Part shown: positions 49,201-60,354 of the stretch, piece after piece
Layout: each line of letters starts with the position of its first letter
Position numbering within the stretch: position 1 is the first letter of the stretch
Source of the DNA: Ilex aquifolium
Taxonomy: Eukaryota > Streptophyta > Magnoliopsida > Aquifoliales > Aquifoliaceae
Direction of reading: 5' to 3'
DNA: 64,000 bases
NCBI GenBank assembly: GCA_951799425.1
Contig: OX637403.1
Coordinates: 32,342,811-32,406,810, forward strand
Notes under the pieces: model-generated
Database searches by the model: none
The model's input: only the letters and a program-made list of their open reading frames with translations
What the model was told of the DNA's origin: nothing
Program-made: the position numbers and the translations under genes

Positions 49201-50187
49201 TTTAACAATTGTTTTTGTACTGTTTCAGCTGTTCGAGTTTGCGGATAAATACAGGGGCAAATATGATAGCAGCATCACAGTGGCTCAGAAGTACTACAGA
49301 TCTGTCAGTGGATATGCCGTATGTGATCGTAGCTCTTCTAACTACCTCTATTACTCTCGATTCACATTTAACTACCTGAGTGGATCTTACTCATCAAACT
49401 ACATGTGGAATGAACTATTATGAACCATCTACTTAATTGGTTGGGCGAATTATAGTTTCTATCCTAAAAAATTGGAAAGTTTTTTATTTTATATTTTCAA
49501 AAATTAAATTTTTTACATTACAATTTCATGTATTAAAATTATTACAATGTGGACATTCTGTTAGTTTTTCGTCAGTGTCAATGAGTTGATTTTTAACAAA
49601 AAAAAATAACGGAAGTTAACTGAAGGGTCACATTACAATATTTTTAATTCATTGAAGATGTAATGTGGAAAGATTATAATCTTTTAGGGTGCAAGATGAA
49701 AAACTTAAAATCTTTCAGGTTGCAAAGTGCAAAAAATCCACTTAATTTTACAAGTTATGTGGTGTTTGATAAAACTGAAAACTGAAAGCTGAAGTCTGAT
49801 AGCTGAATGCTGAATTTGTAGACTGTTTGATATTCACTGAAATTTAAGTATTGAATTGAACTAAACTGTTTAATAACTACATAGAGCTGACGTCTGAAAA
49901 TAAATTAATTTTCAGTTTTATCCTTCCACTCTTTAATTTGAAAATATTTATAAAATATGTCATAACATAAATCATAATCACTATTATTATATTGTAGTGT
50001 ACATTTAACAAATATTTGATCAAAATAAATAAATAAATAACATCTAAATAACACAATAAGTGAATAATAACAAATTGAATAACATAATAAGTAAACAATA
50101 ACATCTGATAAAAAAAAGAATAATAAATAATCAAATAATATTGAAAAAATACAATAAATTAGATTTTATTAACAATATGTGTGTGCG

Positions 50188-50244
<57 letters not shown>

Positions 50245-52928
50245 GCATATGTTTGTGTATAATTGTATGTATGCAGTGCGTGTGTTTGTGTGTGTAATTA
50301 TAATTATGTATGTATATTTTTGTTACAGAAGACAAGGGAAAGAAAAAAAAAAAAAGATCGATAAGGAGAATATATAAGTTAGGAGTTTTAGAGAGAAGAC
50401 TAATTAGAGTTTTAATAGGATTGTAACATATTTTGGGGTATAATTGTCATATTGTAAATATTATTAAAGATGATTTTGCTGAGCGTTTTCAGCTTTCAGA
50501 ATTAAGTAAGGGATCTCCTACTTAATATTGTAGCCTGTTTTTAAGGAGCACTTAACATATTAAGAGAGTTTAAATTTTGGTTATCAAACATGCTTAATTA
50601 ATAAGTGCTGAATACATTCATTTTAAGTGCTGAATTTGGGTTAACAAACACAAGTTAACTACTTATTTGAATTAAATGGGTTTGTTTTGGGTTAAATGTA
50701 TATCAGGATGAATTGCTATGGGCAGCAGCATGGTTGTACAAGGCAACAAACAATCAGTATTACTTGAACTATCTTGGAAAAAATGGTGATGCTCTGGGTG
50801 GAACCGGGTGGGGTATGACTGAGTTTGGATGGGATGTCAAGTATGCTGGTGTTCAGACTCTTGTCGCCAAGGTATATATTTTTTTATTTCTTTTTTGCTT
50901 TGATCATTTAAAAATTGGCTAAAACATCTGTTCCTCGACTCATGGTGAGAATTGGACGCAAATAATTACTCATAATCCACATGCATTTACTTGAAACTAT
51001 TTTCTATAATGACAGAAGTGTTATTCCTAAACCTAAAACTTCTACTGGGCTTCATGAATTGCATTAAAAACATTTAATAGAAGGATATGATAGTTTCTAT
51101 AAAATGATAAAGGTTAATTGTTGATTTTAAGATCCAATTAAAACTCTTTGGAACCTCTTTCATTAGAGAGTCCACTCATATGCACAAAAATAGCTGGACA
51201 ATTCTTGCTAGGGAGCTTTCTAATGGGTGTCATCTATATTCCTATACTTGCAGTTCCTAATGCAAGGGAAGGCTGGTCAGTATGCCCCAGTTTTTGAAAA
51301 ATACCAGCAGAAGGCAGAGTATTTCATGTGTTCATGCCTTGGAAAGGGCACACACAATGTTCAAAAGACTCCAGGGGGCCTAATCTACCGGCAGAGATGG
51401 AACAACATGCAGTTTGTTACAAGTGCCTCATTCCTTCTCACTGTCTACTCCGACTATCTGGCTTCTGCCGGGAGGAACCTGCAGTGTGCTTCTGGCAGTG
51501 TCCCACCATCTGCTCTTCTTTCGTTCGCTCAATCTCAGGTAAATTTATATCAGCAGATCCATTTGTTTCACCCAAATTATTCGAGAAGGGCAAATTAGAA
51601 ATTTAGTTATGCATTTCGTGTCACTTTAGTACTTGTTATTTCAGCTTTATCATTTTAATCTCTCAAGTTTCATTTGGAAATGAGAGTTTAAATTGACTGA
51701 CGAAGGTGATCATGTGACCATACTGGAGTAGAGAGTCATTTTTAAAAAATTTAAGAGATTACAATAACAAAATTAAAACAATGAAGGCCAAAGAATTGGG
51801 AATTTTAGGAACTAAAGTGAAGAATCAGAATCCAAGTGACACAAAACACATATTTGAGGACTATTACCTAATTTTATCCTATTCAATATAATGTTTCTTA
51901 CATTCAAACTTAGTTGATCAATTTTGTTAAATTTTTAACTCCCAGGTGGACTATATTCTTGGAGACAACCCAAGGGCCACTAGTTACATGGTGGGGTATG
52001 GAAGCAATTACCCACAGCAAGTTCACCACCGAGCTTCCTCAATTGTCTCTGTTAAGGTTAACCCTTCATTTGTTAGTTGCCGAGGAGGGTATGCCACTTG
52101 GTTTAGCAGGAAGGCAAGTGACCCAAATCTCCTATCCGGTGCTATTGTTGGTGGACCTGATGCCTATGACAACTTTGCTGATGAAAGGGACAACTATGAG
52201 CAAACAGAGCCTGCTACCTACAATAATGCTCCTCTTCTTGGTATATTGGCACGGCTACATGGTGGTCACAGCGGATACAACCAGCTCCTTCCAGGTACTT
52301 AAACCCCTAGCACTTCATTGATAAATCTTTCTGTAGAATTTCACCAAGTTTTCGGTCATAATGAACTATATTTTGTTTTTTTTGCAGTGGTTCTTCCTAC
52401 TCCTAAACCCATTGTTACACAACCAAAACCTGCTCCAAAACCTAAAGTAGATCCTTCTCCAGGTATTCTTTTGCTCCTCTACAAAGCAGTTCTTATATTT
52501 TTCAGTCCTAAGAAATCATGCACATCATTTGGTCTTGATCAATGGCCAAGTAAAGTTGGCTAGCATAACTGCTTAGATGAACTTGGTTTCGGGGGCAATA
52601 GAAATCTAATGAAGACATTTGATTTGCAGCTTCCTCGTCTGCTCCAATCAGTATTGAGCAGAAGGCGACAGCTTCATGGGTTACCAAGGGTAAAACTTAC
52701 TACAGATACTCTACAATTGTGACCAACAAATCTTCTAAGACTTTGAAGGATCTCAAGCTTTCAGTATCCAAGCTCTATGGTCCTCTGTGGGGTCTAACAA
52801 AGTACGGTGATTCATACGTCTTCCCAGCATGGATCAACGCCTTGCCTGCTGGAAAAAGCCTCGAGTTTGTGTATGTCCATTCTGGTTCTCCAGCTGATGT
52901 GTCAGTCTCAAGCTATAATTTGGTATAG
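46233..52928 (+). CDS. GH9 class C endoglucanase with CBM49 (GH9C2-like), nine exons
   Basis: A secreted endo-beta-1,4-glucanase acting on cellulose or other beta-glucans in the cell wall. Exons: 46233-46439, 46636-46848, 47279-47479, 49229-49318, 50707-50871, 51254-51538, 51946-52294, 52388-52462, 52630-52928; together 627 residues, all introns GT-AG. Signal peptide about residues 1-25 (ending LPLVFA). The GH9 domain runs from about 27 to 490, with DAGD (Asp78, Asp81 at the catalytic base site), CWQRPEDM, the HHRAS signature (His415) and the [11 protein letters not shown] signature (general acid Glu475). A Pro/Lys linker follows, then a C-terminal CBM49 ([29 protein letters not shown]). This layout defines plant class C. 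I start at MEKPVRL because a signal peptide follows at once; an upstream in-frame ATG at 46110 lies in leader. No broken motif seen. Confidence 0.94.
47673..47829. mobile_element. Mutator-type MITE, copy D, in GH9 intron 3
   Basis: Left arm 'aagtaatattacataaacttaaaaa'; right arm, reverse-complemented, starts GAGTAATGTTACATGGATTTAAAAA. It matches copies at 13944, 14764 and 24599. The target duplication is degraded. It lies between exons 3 and 4 of the GH9 gene. Confidence 0.55.
48330..48475 (+). mobile_element. SINE-like family 2, copy C, in GH9 intron 3
   Basis: Shares 'aatcatccttattctttag' and 'ctgttcgaattatggtaatt' with the copy at 22655, after a B-box-like GGTTCAAATT. Ends are unclear. 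Just upstream (47995-48230) is a GC-richer unassigned stretch that may be another repeat. Confidence 0.4.
49455..49735. mobile_element. Probable MITE, family 2 copy 2, in GH9 intron 4
   Basis: AT-rich stretch with 'ttacattacaatttcatg' and later its rough inverse 'cattgaagatgtaatgtgg', around 'aacggaagttaactgaaggg', which is shared with 44135-44315. Ends were not fixed. Confidence 0.4.
49758..50649. mobile_element. Probable hAT-type non-autonomous element in GH9 intron 4
   Basis: Imperfect inverted ends, GTGTTTGATAA on the left and GTTTGTTAACC on the right (reverse-complemented), with subterminal 'agctgaatgctgaatttg' and 'aagtgctgaatttggg' phrases. It is flanked by the 8-bp direct repeat ACAAGTTA at 49750-49757 and 50650-50657, the length expected for hAT. 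No transposase. It carries the TG microsatellite at 50190-50240. The left end has a few extra bases before the alignable TIR, so the exact ends are uncertain. Confidence 0.5.
50190..50240 (+). repeat. (TG)25 microsatellite
   Basis: About 25 uninterrupted TG units inside GH9 intron 4. Likely polymorphic. Confidence 0.95.
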
Positions 52929-53499
52929 GAGTGAGAAACAGGGTCATGAAGAAGAGAAGAGGTTCAAATTGTTTTCTGGGGTTGGAATTAAAGAATTGTG
53001 CAGCTATACAAGATGCAGTCCGGGAATGTCTTTCGTTTTTTATTGTAATTTTTTAGTTAGCTTTTAATTTGCAATCGGAGTTTGATTAGGTGAAATAAGA
53101 TTGAAGAATGGAGGAAGAAAGGAGTGAAGAGACAATTAAAAAAAGGAGTGCTCATCCTCTTTCTCCTCCACTTCTGTATTTACATAGATAGAACTGGGAG
53201 ATCAGAGTGTGAAAGAGTGAGGGTTGAGAAGTGAAGAAAACTTCCGTCTCAACATAATTTAAGGAGTCTTTTGCTTTATAGTACCTAGAAGCAGGTTTGA
53301 TGTTTTTTATTGTTTTGCTTTTGTATTTGTGATGCTGTAAGCTTTACAACATTTTATATTTGCAATATCAATATAGTTTGTGCAAAGACGACTTGCTTAT
53401 TTTACTGATGAAAACGTTTTTCTTTCATTGTGGTTCTTCTTGGTTTCTCACCATCTCTTTCGAACAGGCAGGCAGGCAGAAGAATGTTCTTGTTTTGAG

Positions 53500-53835
53500 T
53501 TCAACATTTGCACATTTAGATACTACTACCGTACTATCAAAAGGATTAGTTGTCAAAGGTATCTATCCAGTAGTAGAGCCTTTAGATTCAACGTCAACTA
53601 TGCTACAAACTCGGATTGTTGGTAAAGAACATTATGAAACTGCGCAAAAGATTAAACTTTGTAACATTACAAAGAACTTTAGGACATTATAGCTATCCTT
53701 GGATTGGAGGAATTATTTGAAGAGGATCGTTTAACCGTAGCAACAGCACATAAAATTGAGTGTTTCTTATGACAATCTTTTTTTGTAGCAGAAGTATTTA
53801 CCGGTTCTTCGGGAAAATACATTGGTGGTGCTTCG
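53500..53835 (+). pseudogene. atpB: Nuclear copy of plastid atpB fragment (NUPT)
   Basis: Translation in pieces gives [32 protein letters not shown] and [15 protein letters not shown], then ILGLEELFEEDRLTVATA and FFVAEVFTGSSGKY, which match the C-terminal third of chloroplast ATP synthase beta subunit in order. The frame changes within the fragment and the nucleotide text stays close to plastid atpB, so it is a non-functional plastid DNA insertion about 0.6 kb after the GH9 stop. Matching ends before the true C-terminus. Confidence 0.85.
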
Positions 53836-54984
53836 GATACAGTTGCAATGATTCAGCAGCAACATTTGTAAAAAGAATGCTGACATTCTCGAGCCGAGCC
53901 ACTTTAAGCATTGTATTAATTTTGGGAAACAAGAATATCAATATGATCATTTGACATGCTGACCGGCGATGGATTAGCAACTGGATGGAAACATTGAGGA
54001 GTTGCCAATGACCAAAAGAACAATAGCAGAAAACCCAATTTCAGATTTTATAGAGCCTGCTATACATATGATGCTCCAAGAAGAGTAAAGAGGTGGTTTT
54101 GCTTTTTCTGCCTATTTAAATGGCAGACTTAAACATTGCAATAGAGAAGGCTTTCTTTTCTACTGCTTGTTCGGGAACTACGATTTTTGGCTCTGGAATT
54201 GAATCAATTCCTTGTATCTGAGAAGAACTTCCAAATTACTAGGAGGGAAGCTTAATTGGAATGAATCAGAATTTTTCTTCTATGATCGAAACCTACTTTT
54301 AACAAATTCCACATCCATTAAGCCACCAATCGTTCACAGCTTAACTTCATTAAAGTCCCTCTCCACTATGCTATGAATGAGTAGCCCTCCTAGTTTCTCT
54401 TCTGGTGACAAAACAACATTCAAATCTCTTTTAAGAAGCTTTCCAGGGAAAGATCAATTAGAGTTATTTTTTTAAAAAAATCTACTTTCGCAAGCAGAAT
54501 CTACTGAATTCACTGTTTAACCAACTGTGGTTATACGATGCGATGATTTCAACATCCGCTGTTTGTTGCTGGACCACCCCAGCCCGCAGCCTTAATTGTT
54601 TGCTGGTTCAACAAATTTGGATCCACATCACCCCTGCAATGCTATCGTTTTTTTAATCTTCATTATTTAATCCCCTTTTTTAGTAGACGTCAGTCTTCTT
54701 CATTTGGCTGCATTGCGTCAATATGGATCAAATAATCCATGGAGTGTACATTCAAAGATGAATAAAATTGCTTCAAGGAAAAAAACTGGTAGAATTCCAA
54801 ATGCAACACACTCAACCATGAGGGAATTAGCTTATTCCCTCACGGTTGGCCTACATTAAACTTTAATCAAACATTACAGCAGGCTAACGGTAGACACCAT
54901 GTTAGTACAAAACTTACAAACTTCTTTACACATTGAACCTTCAACACTTAACAGTACAGAAAGAAAAAACCAAAGTAAACATGA
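53836..54984. other. Unassigned DNA between the atpB fragment and the PP2C gene
   Basis: No gene identified. The first 450 bp are more balanced in composition than the usual intergenic DNA here and could be more organellar or decayed coding sequence, but I could match them to nothing. The end should hold the PP2C 3'UTR. Confidence 0.45.
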
Positions 54985-57900
54985 TCAAGTGCCGGTGCAA
55001 GTTGACTTCTTCAGCTCAACTACTATGACACTGATGTTGTCTTTGGCCCCTTTTGCCATGGCCAAACCGGCTAGCATTGATGCTGCCTCCGTAGCAGAAT
55101 TTCTATCGGAGAATCTCTTCCCATATTGGCCATCAAAACACTTCATTACGAGGTTGCACGCCACTGCATTGGACACCACGTCCCATAAACCATCTGTCGC
55201 TATTATAAGGAAGTCATCTGACTCGGTTCGCCTACTCATAGTAACCTCTGGCTCACTGATCACGTAAGGCTTTAGATAATGATCTCCTTCATTCAAATGA
55301 AAAATTGTTTTAAGATAAATCATAACAGTGAACAAGAAACGTGGCCAAATAAGTAATCGAGTAGTTTAAAATAGGTAATACATGATACTTATAATATGTT
55401 CGATGTAAAAACAACTTAATTCACACACCAAATCTACATGATAATCCTACTAATCGGCTAATAAATACATCAAATCTATCAACTTTGATAATTTGTTTCC
55501 AATATTTAGAAGCGCAATAGAACTAGAAGTCAATCAAGTTGCAACAATCACAAAAAGGCAGCAAATGTGATGACTAGTAGCAACTACATTTTAGTCTCAA
55601 GATTAACTAAAGGGTATATAACACTTTTGATCACTAAAGTGTGTATTTTTTTATCAATTTAGTTCTCATTGTATTAATTTTATCCCTAAAGTATTCAATT
55701 CGTGACATTTTTGTCCCTACATAAACGGACCGTCAAGTTTTTTGACAGAATGATCACGTGTTGAATATGTGATACCGTTTAAAAAAATGACACGTGATCA
55801 CTTCCTTTAAAAAACTTGACAATATGTTTATGTAGGAACCAAAATGACACGAATTGAATACGTTAGGGACCAAATTTATACAATGAGGAGTAAATTGATA
55901 AAAAGGGAACAGAGCTACACTAAAGAGAACAAAACTCGGTTAAAGAGAGGAACTTCCAATTCACAACAGGAACGACATGAGGGGCCAAAAAAAGAAAAGA
56001 AGGAAGTCTAAAGAGATGAATGAAAAGTTGGGACCAGGAGGCAAGAAGTGTTCGCCTAATCTAATGTTATATTTATGAAACACACCCACATGTTCTCCTA
56101 ATATATAGAACTATACCTATAACTTTTCAGTGGGTGCAATTTGTAAAAATATTCAAAAATTTTAAAATATTAACTAGGCCCCAAAATTTTCTAAAATTCT
56201 AGTGAGTGCAGCTGTCCCCACTGTAAATCCGCCGCTGTGCCTACGTAGAATTATAGGCACCTGATCTGTTTTTAAATACCAGTTATTATGAATAAAGACT
56301 ACTATGAGTTTATGAAAAGTGTTATACTTTTGACATATTAACTTTGCTTTTGTGTATGAATTTTGTACCAGGGACACAAAGAAAGATTAAAATTATGCTA
56401 TTAGAACTGCAATATGTTGTTCACGTACCAATTGATCTTGAAGTAGCAAGCACTCCTAGGACGCGGGAGCCATTCCATTCTACGACCCTTCCTCCTGCAG
56501 CTTCAACTCTCTCCTTTTCGTCTGGCCTGTCAGGCTATGCAAGGATAGACCACAAAAACACAAAATTGCCGTTTTACAGTATATTTCAACACTAATATTA
56601 TTTCTGACCAAAAAAAAAATACTAATATTATTTGGACCTAATTTATTGATCTTCTATTTAATGACATAATCACTCTTTATCATTAAATTGAGAATAAACT
56701 CTATTATTAATTGCAATAAACTATTAATTTAATAATTATAATATATTAAATCAATAAATGAAGTCTAATTGTTCAAATAACATTCTCCATATTCAACAGT
56801 TAAGGCATATGTGATTCGTTCATTTTGTTTCTTTGGTTCTGTACAGGCCAGCTTATGCGTAATTTGATTAATTTTTTTCTCGACATAACATCTATGCTAA
56901 GACTAAGATATTCAAAAGAAATAAATATCTCATGATCTGATCTTGAGAAATTACTAAAATTCAAACTTAAAGATGACTATAATTACAGTTCATCTCTGTT
57001 TTTATTTGAACTACTTTAGATTATTCACACTTTTTATTTTTGCAAGCGAGATGGAAAGGAGAATAAAGAAGAGGGTCACTCAAAACTAATTTCTTATACC
57101 GTAATTATATTTTTTAAAATAAAAACGTGGTACTTTTAAATTTTTGAGTTAATTGCACTGAGGTCCTTAAAGTATGGAGTTTGTATCATTTTAATCTTCA
57201 GTATTTCAATTATATCATTTTGGTCCCTGAAGTATTGAATATGTTTCTATATGGTCATTCAAATAGACAGTGTTCAGATTGATAACAATTTTTTATCATA
57301 AATTTGTCACATGATACTTAAATATGAACAAAAAAATAATTTGGATAACTTTTGACCAAATTTCTATTCAAATTTTAGTTAAATAACTACCTAAATTATA
57401 CAATTTTGATCATGAGCTATCCAAATTTTGATCAAAATTTACCCATATTATTTGTCAAGAGCTACACAAATTTTGTTTAAGGATTATCAAAATATTTTTT
57501 GTTCATATTTAGGTATTATGTGACAAATTTATGATAAAAAATCATTAAAAATTTAGACGTTGTCTGCTTGAAGGACCATATAGAAACATATTCAATATTT
57601 TATGGACCAAAATAATGCAAATGAAACATTGGAGATTAAAATGAGACAAATTTCATATTTTAAGGACCTCTAGTACAATTAATTCTAAATTTTTTTAACT
57701 GTTTTTAAAATAAATTAAAATTATAGACCAATTTCAAGTACAGACATTATTTTTGTCGGTAGCAGGAACTAGATGAGGAAAATGAGTTGGAAGTAAGTGC
57801 AATGACCATGGACATGGTCCATGGGTGAACGATACCACCTCACCTTATGATCATTCGACAAAGGCACAGCAACCCCGCCACGACAGAGAACCGCCCTGGA

Positions 57901-58719
57901 ATCCCCACAATTTGCCACCACCAGCTCCTCCTTCCCCAGCATTACCACCACCGCCGTCGAACCCACCGAACCCAGCTTCGTCACCGACATTGACGGCCCA
58001 TCTCTCACCTCCACTTCATTCCCACCACCAGCTCTCTCACTCACTTCCTCATCCATCTTCGCAAAACAAGTCTTCATCACCTTCTCCCACTCAATCCCTC
58101 CACCACAGGCAGGTGTCCGTCCCTCCGGCGACGTCCTTCCTTCTATCTCCTTCGTCACCAGGTGGTGCAACCGATCACGGCAGGCATTGGCAACGCTCGA
58201 CCCACCGTGACCATCGTACACGGCGAAGAACATGAACTTCCCGGCGACCATCCCCCGCTCCATCGTCACTGCGTCCTCCATCGCTCTCCTCCGTCCTAAC
58301 ATAGAGATCGATCCATAAGATAAACACGTTAAGCCCACCAGCTCCGACTCTTCCTCAACGCATACCTCGCCTTCTCTAACTATAATTTCCACCGGCTCAC
58401 CACCGCTCACTGAAAAATGAGAAGACGACTCCCCCGAATCCGACATCGGCAGTTCATTATTCAACTTTCCGGCACCGAGGTCCATTTTCGAGTCTTTTCC
58501 AGTACCATTCGGTGGGTCGCTCGATGTTACTTCCGTAAAACCTATCCGCCTCTTTTTCACCGAACAATCATCGTCAGTCCCGAACTTCCGATCATTCAAC
58601 TGCTCGAATCTATTCATCAGAATGAAAGACTTCGCCCGTTCAATGTCCAGCCTTTTCCGGCGAGCTTCGCTTGCTTTTCTAGCTAGAAATCCGCTTGGTC
58701 CGCCAGAATTCGACGTCAT
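54985..58719 (-). CDS. Clade A protein phosphatase 2C (ABA co-receptor group), three exons
   Basis: A Mg/Mn-dependent Ser/Thr phosphatase. Clade A members hold SnRK2 kinases inactive until ABA-bound PYR/PYL receptors inhibit them. Exons on the - strand: 58719-57844, 56534-56429, 55286-54985; 427 residues in all. The N-terminus has the basic [13 protein letters not shown] stretch typical of the clade. Catalytic motifs are [36 protein letters not shown] and [12 protein letters not shown]. The Trp that reads the ABA receptor lock (ABI1 Trp300) is kept in [18 protein letters not shown]. Both introns contain foldback elements. Upstream ACGT elements suggest ABA-induced expression. Subtype (HAI, AHG3 or other) is not settled. 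Confidence 0.92.
55620..55905. mobile_element. Foldback MITE in PP2C intron 2
   Basis: Inverted arms of about 80 bp: 'tatcaatttagttctcattg' on the left pairs with 'caatgaggagtaaattgata' on the right, and 'attcaattcgtgacattt' pairs with 'aaaatgacacgaattgaat'. No coding sequence. The outer ends and target duplication are not clear. Confidence 0.6.
56840..57020 (+). repeat. Dispersed repeat family R1, copy 6, in PP2C intron 1
   Basis: Keeps 'ggccagcttatgcgtaatttgattaat', 'aaatatctcatgatctgat', 'actaaaattcaaacttaaa' and 'tttatttgaactac' in family order. Diverged. Confidence 0.45.
57146..57685. mobile_element. Mutator-type MITE (540 bp) in PP2C intron 1, 9-bp target duplication
   Basis: Ends are GAGTTAATTGCACTGAGGTCC and, reverse-complemented, GAATTAATTGTACTAGAGGTCC. 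The arms stay alignable for well over 100 bp inward, making a long hairpin. It is flanked by an exact 9-bp direct repeat TAAATTTTT at 57137-57145 and 57686-57694. No transposase. A different family from the GAGTAATGCTACA MITEs. Confidence 0.8.
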
Positions 58720-58873
58720 TTTCTCACCAGCATAGTCTGCGGCCGATGATCAAAACCAAAAAGCTTTCTTAAACATTTTATAGAAAGCAATCCAGATAAT
58801 TTTTTGTTAACGAGCTGCATTCATCGATTCATTGGGACATTAGATGCTATTTCAAATACTCTTGAGAAATGAA

Positions 58874-59118
58874 CACGTACGTGGATTGAAGAAAAGGTGG
58901 GTTGTCGCCACGTAGGCCTCAACATGGCGGTCATTCACTGGTGTCCGTATATGGAGTTTGGAATCTTTCGAATAAGACGTGGACGGTTCAGAATGGAAGG
59001 TCCATACGTGGTGATACAGGCGGATAGTAGGTGATTGGAATTTGGCGGGAGACATTATTTGGAAGTGTGTTGTCCTGGACTTTTGATGTAGCGGTGCGGG
59101 CCATTGAGCAACACGTGT
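58874..59118 (-). promoter_or_regulatory. ABRE/ACGT cluster upstream of the PP2C gene
   Basis: Within 160-400 bp upstream of the PP2C start: CACGTACGTGG at 58874-58884; TACGTGGC on the - strand at 58917-58924, a perfect match to the ABRE consensus PyACGTGGC; TACGTGGT at 59005-59012; and G-box CACGTG at 59112-59117. Clade A PP2C genes are known to be induced by ABA through such bZIP sites as negative feedback. Confidence 0.6.
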
Positions 59119-59129
59119 AGTTCTGGATA

Positions 59130-59604
59130 ACGATTGCTCGGCGTTTCGGCTCCTAAAATAAATAAGTAATGCTTAGAGCCTTTTCTCTTTCCACGCGTCA
59201 ATAGCTGTCACGCCTTTTCTTTCTCCTTGCTCCTTTTTTTTACCAAATGGAAAATTATTTTGGATATAAGGGCTCTTTAACCTAAATTTAAACTTAAATT
59301 TGAGGTAAAAAATGAGTAGAGAGTTTAATTTGGTAGAAAACATTAATATATAAATTTAAATTTAAATAAAGGTAAAATATGATTATTAAATCTTTTTAAA
59401 GAGTAAAATTTGACCATTAAAAATTTGAGCAAATATTTAAATCAACCTTGTTTTAAGTAAAAAATTGAGTCTCCCTTCATTTGATATAAATTTGAGTTCT
59501 GTTTTTACTCAAATTTAAATTTTAGTAAGGGTTTGAGTAACGAGTGGAGATGGTCGAATAACACTGGTCGTGCCCTATGCAAAGTAAGTTTTTTTTTTAA
59601 TGTA
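59130..59604. other. AT-rich DNA between PP2C promoter and Helitron
   Basis: No gene. At 59265-59555 there are weakly inverted 'aaatttaaacttaaatttgag' phrases that may be an old foldback element; not supported enough to call. Confidence 0.4.
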
Positions 59605-59828
59605 CTAGTTACTGTACGCGTACGTTGCACACTAACTATTTTGACTTTTTAAAAAAAAAATTAGATAAATTGGACCAATTTTATTTATATGGAGATGATT
59701 ATAAATTACATGATAGTTACTGAATTTTATGGACCTCACTTATCAACTTGTTCCCTTATTAGTGGACAGTTACACAAAGTGACACTACTCACGGTTACAC
59801 AAAATGACACTTGTTCCCTTATTAGATA

Positions 59829-60354
59829 CTAGTTATTGTCTGTGTCTGAAGGCACATAGTAATAAAAAATGATAAACAATAAACATATTTATATTCATAT
59901 TCAAAATCAAATCACAAACATAGAGGAGAGATAAATGAATTTAAGCATCGGTTGTAGTGGGAGTGAAAGGTGATGGTGGTAGGAGACGGTGATGATTGTG
60001 GTGGGTGGCAATGACCATGGTGGTAGTGGTGGCGGCAGTGGTGGTGACGACGGCGGCGGCGGCGACGATGGTGGTGGGGGTGGGGGTGGTGGTAGTGGCA
60101 GTGATGTTGGTGAGACGGTTTCAAACACTATTTGTTTTTTAAAATATTTATGATAAATAATTTCTAGAAGTACTTTTAAAAAGTCACTTCAAACACACCC
60201 TTAGAGGCCTATTTTTTCGTATTAAATTTAGGGTGTTAATATTAGCCGTTAGATTAACTTTAAAGTAAAATTTAAAACGATCTCAACCGCGAAAAGCAAA
60301 AGTCATTTTGTTTATCTTTTGAAATTTGAATTGTAAGCTACTTTATTATATAGG
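59829..60354 (-). mobile_element. Inner Helitron unit 1 of a head-to-tail array
   Basis: The - strand 3' end is a GTGCC-type hairpin (stem TGTGCC/GGCACA with one wobble pair), then CTAG at 59829-59832 followed by T. The 5' end at 60354 reads CCTATATAATAAAG, one base off the TCTATATAATAAAG of units 2 and 3, and directly abuts the CTAG of unit 2. The centre is a GGT/GGC-rich triplet array that creates spurious Pro/His/Gly frames. Confidence 0.7.

Noticed and set aside
57825-58235. 136-residue Pro/Ser/His-rich frame on the + strand
   Set aside because: Antisense shadow of PP2C exon 1, which carries all phosphatase motifs on the - strand.
59265-59555. Possible foldback element
   Set aside because: The inverted phrases are made only of AAATTTAAA-type text and could pair by chance.
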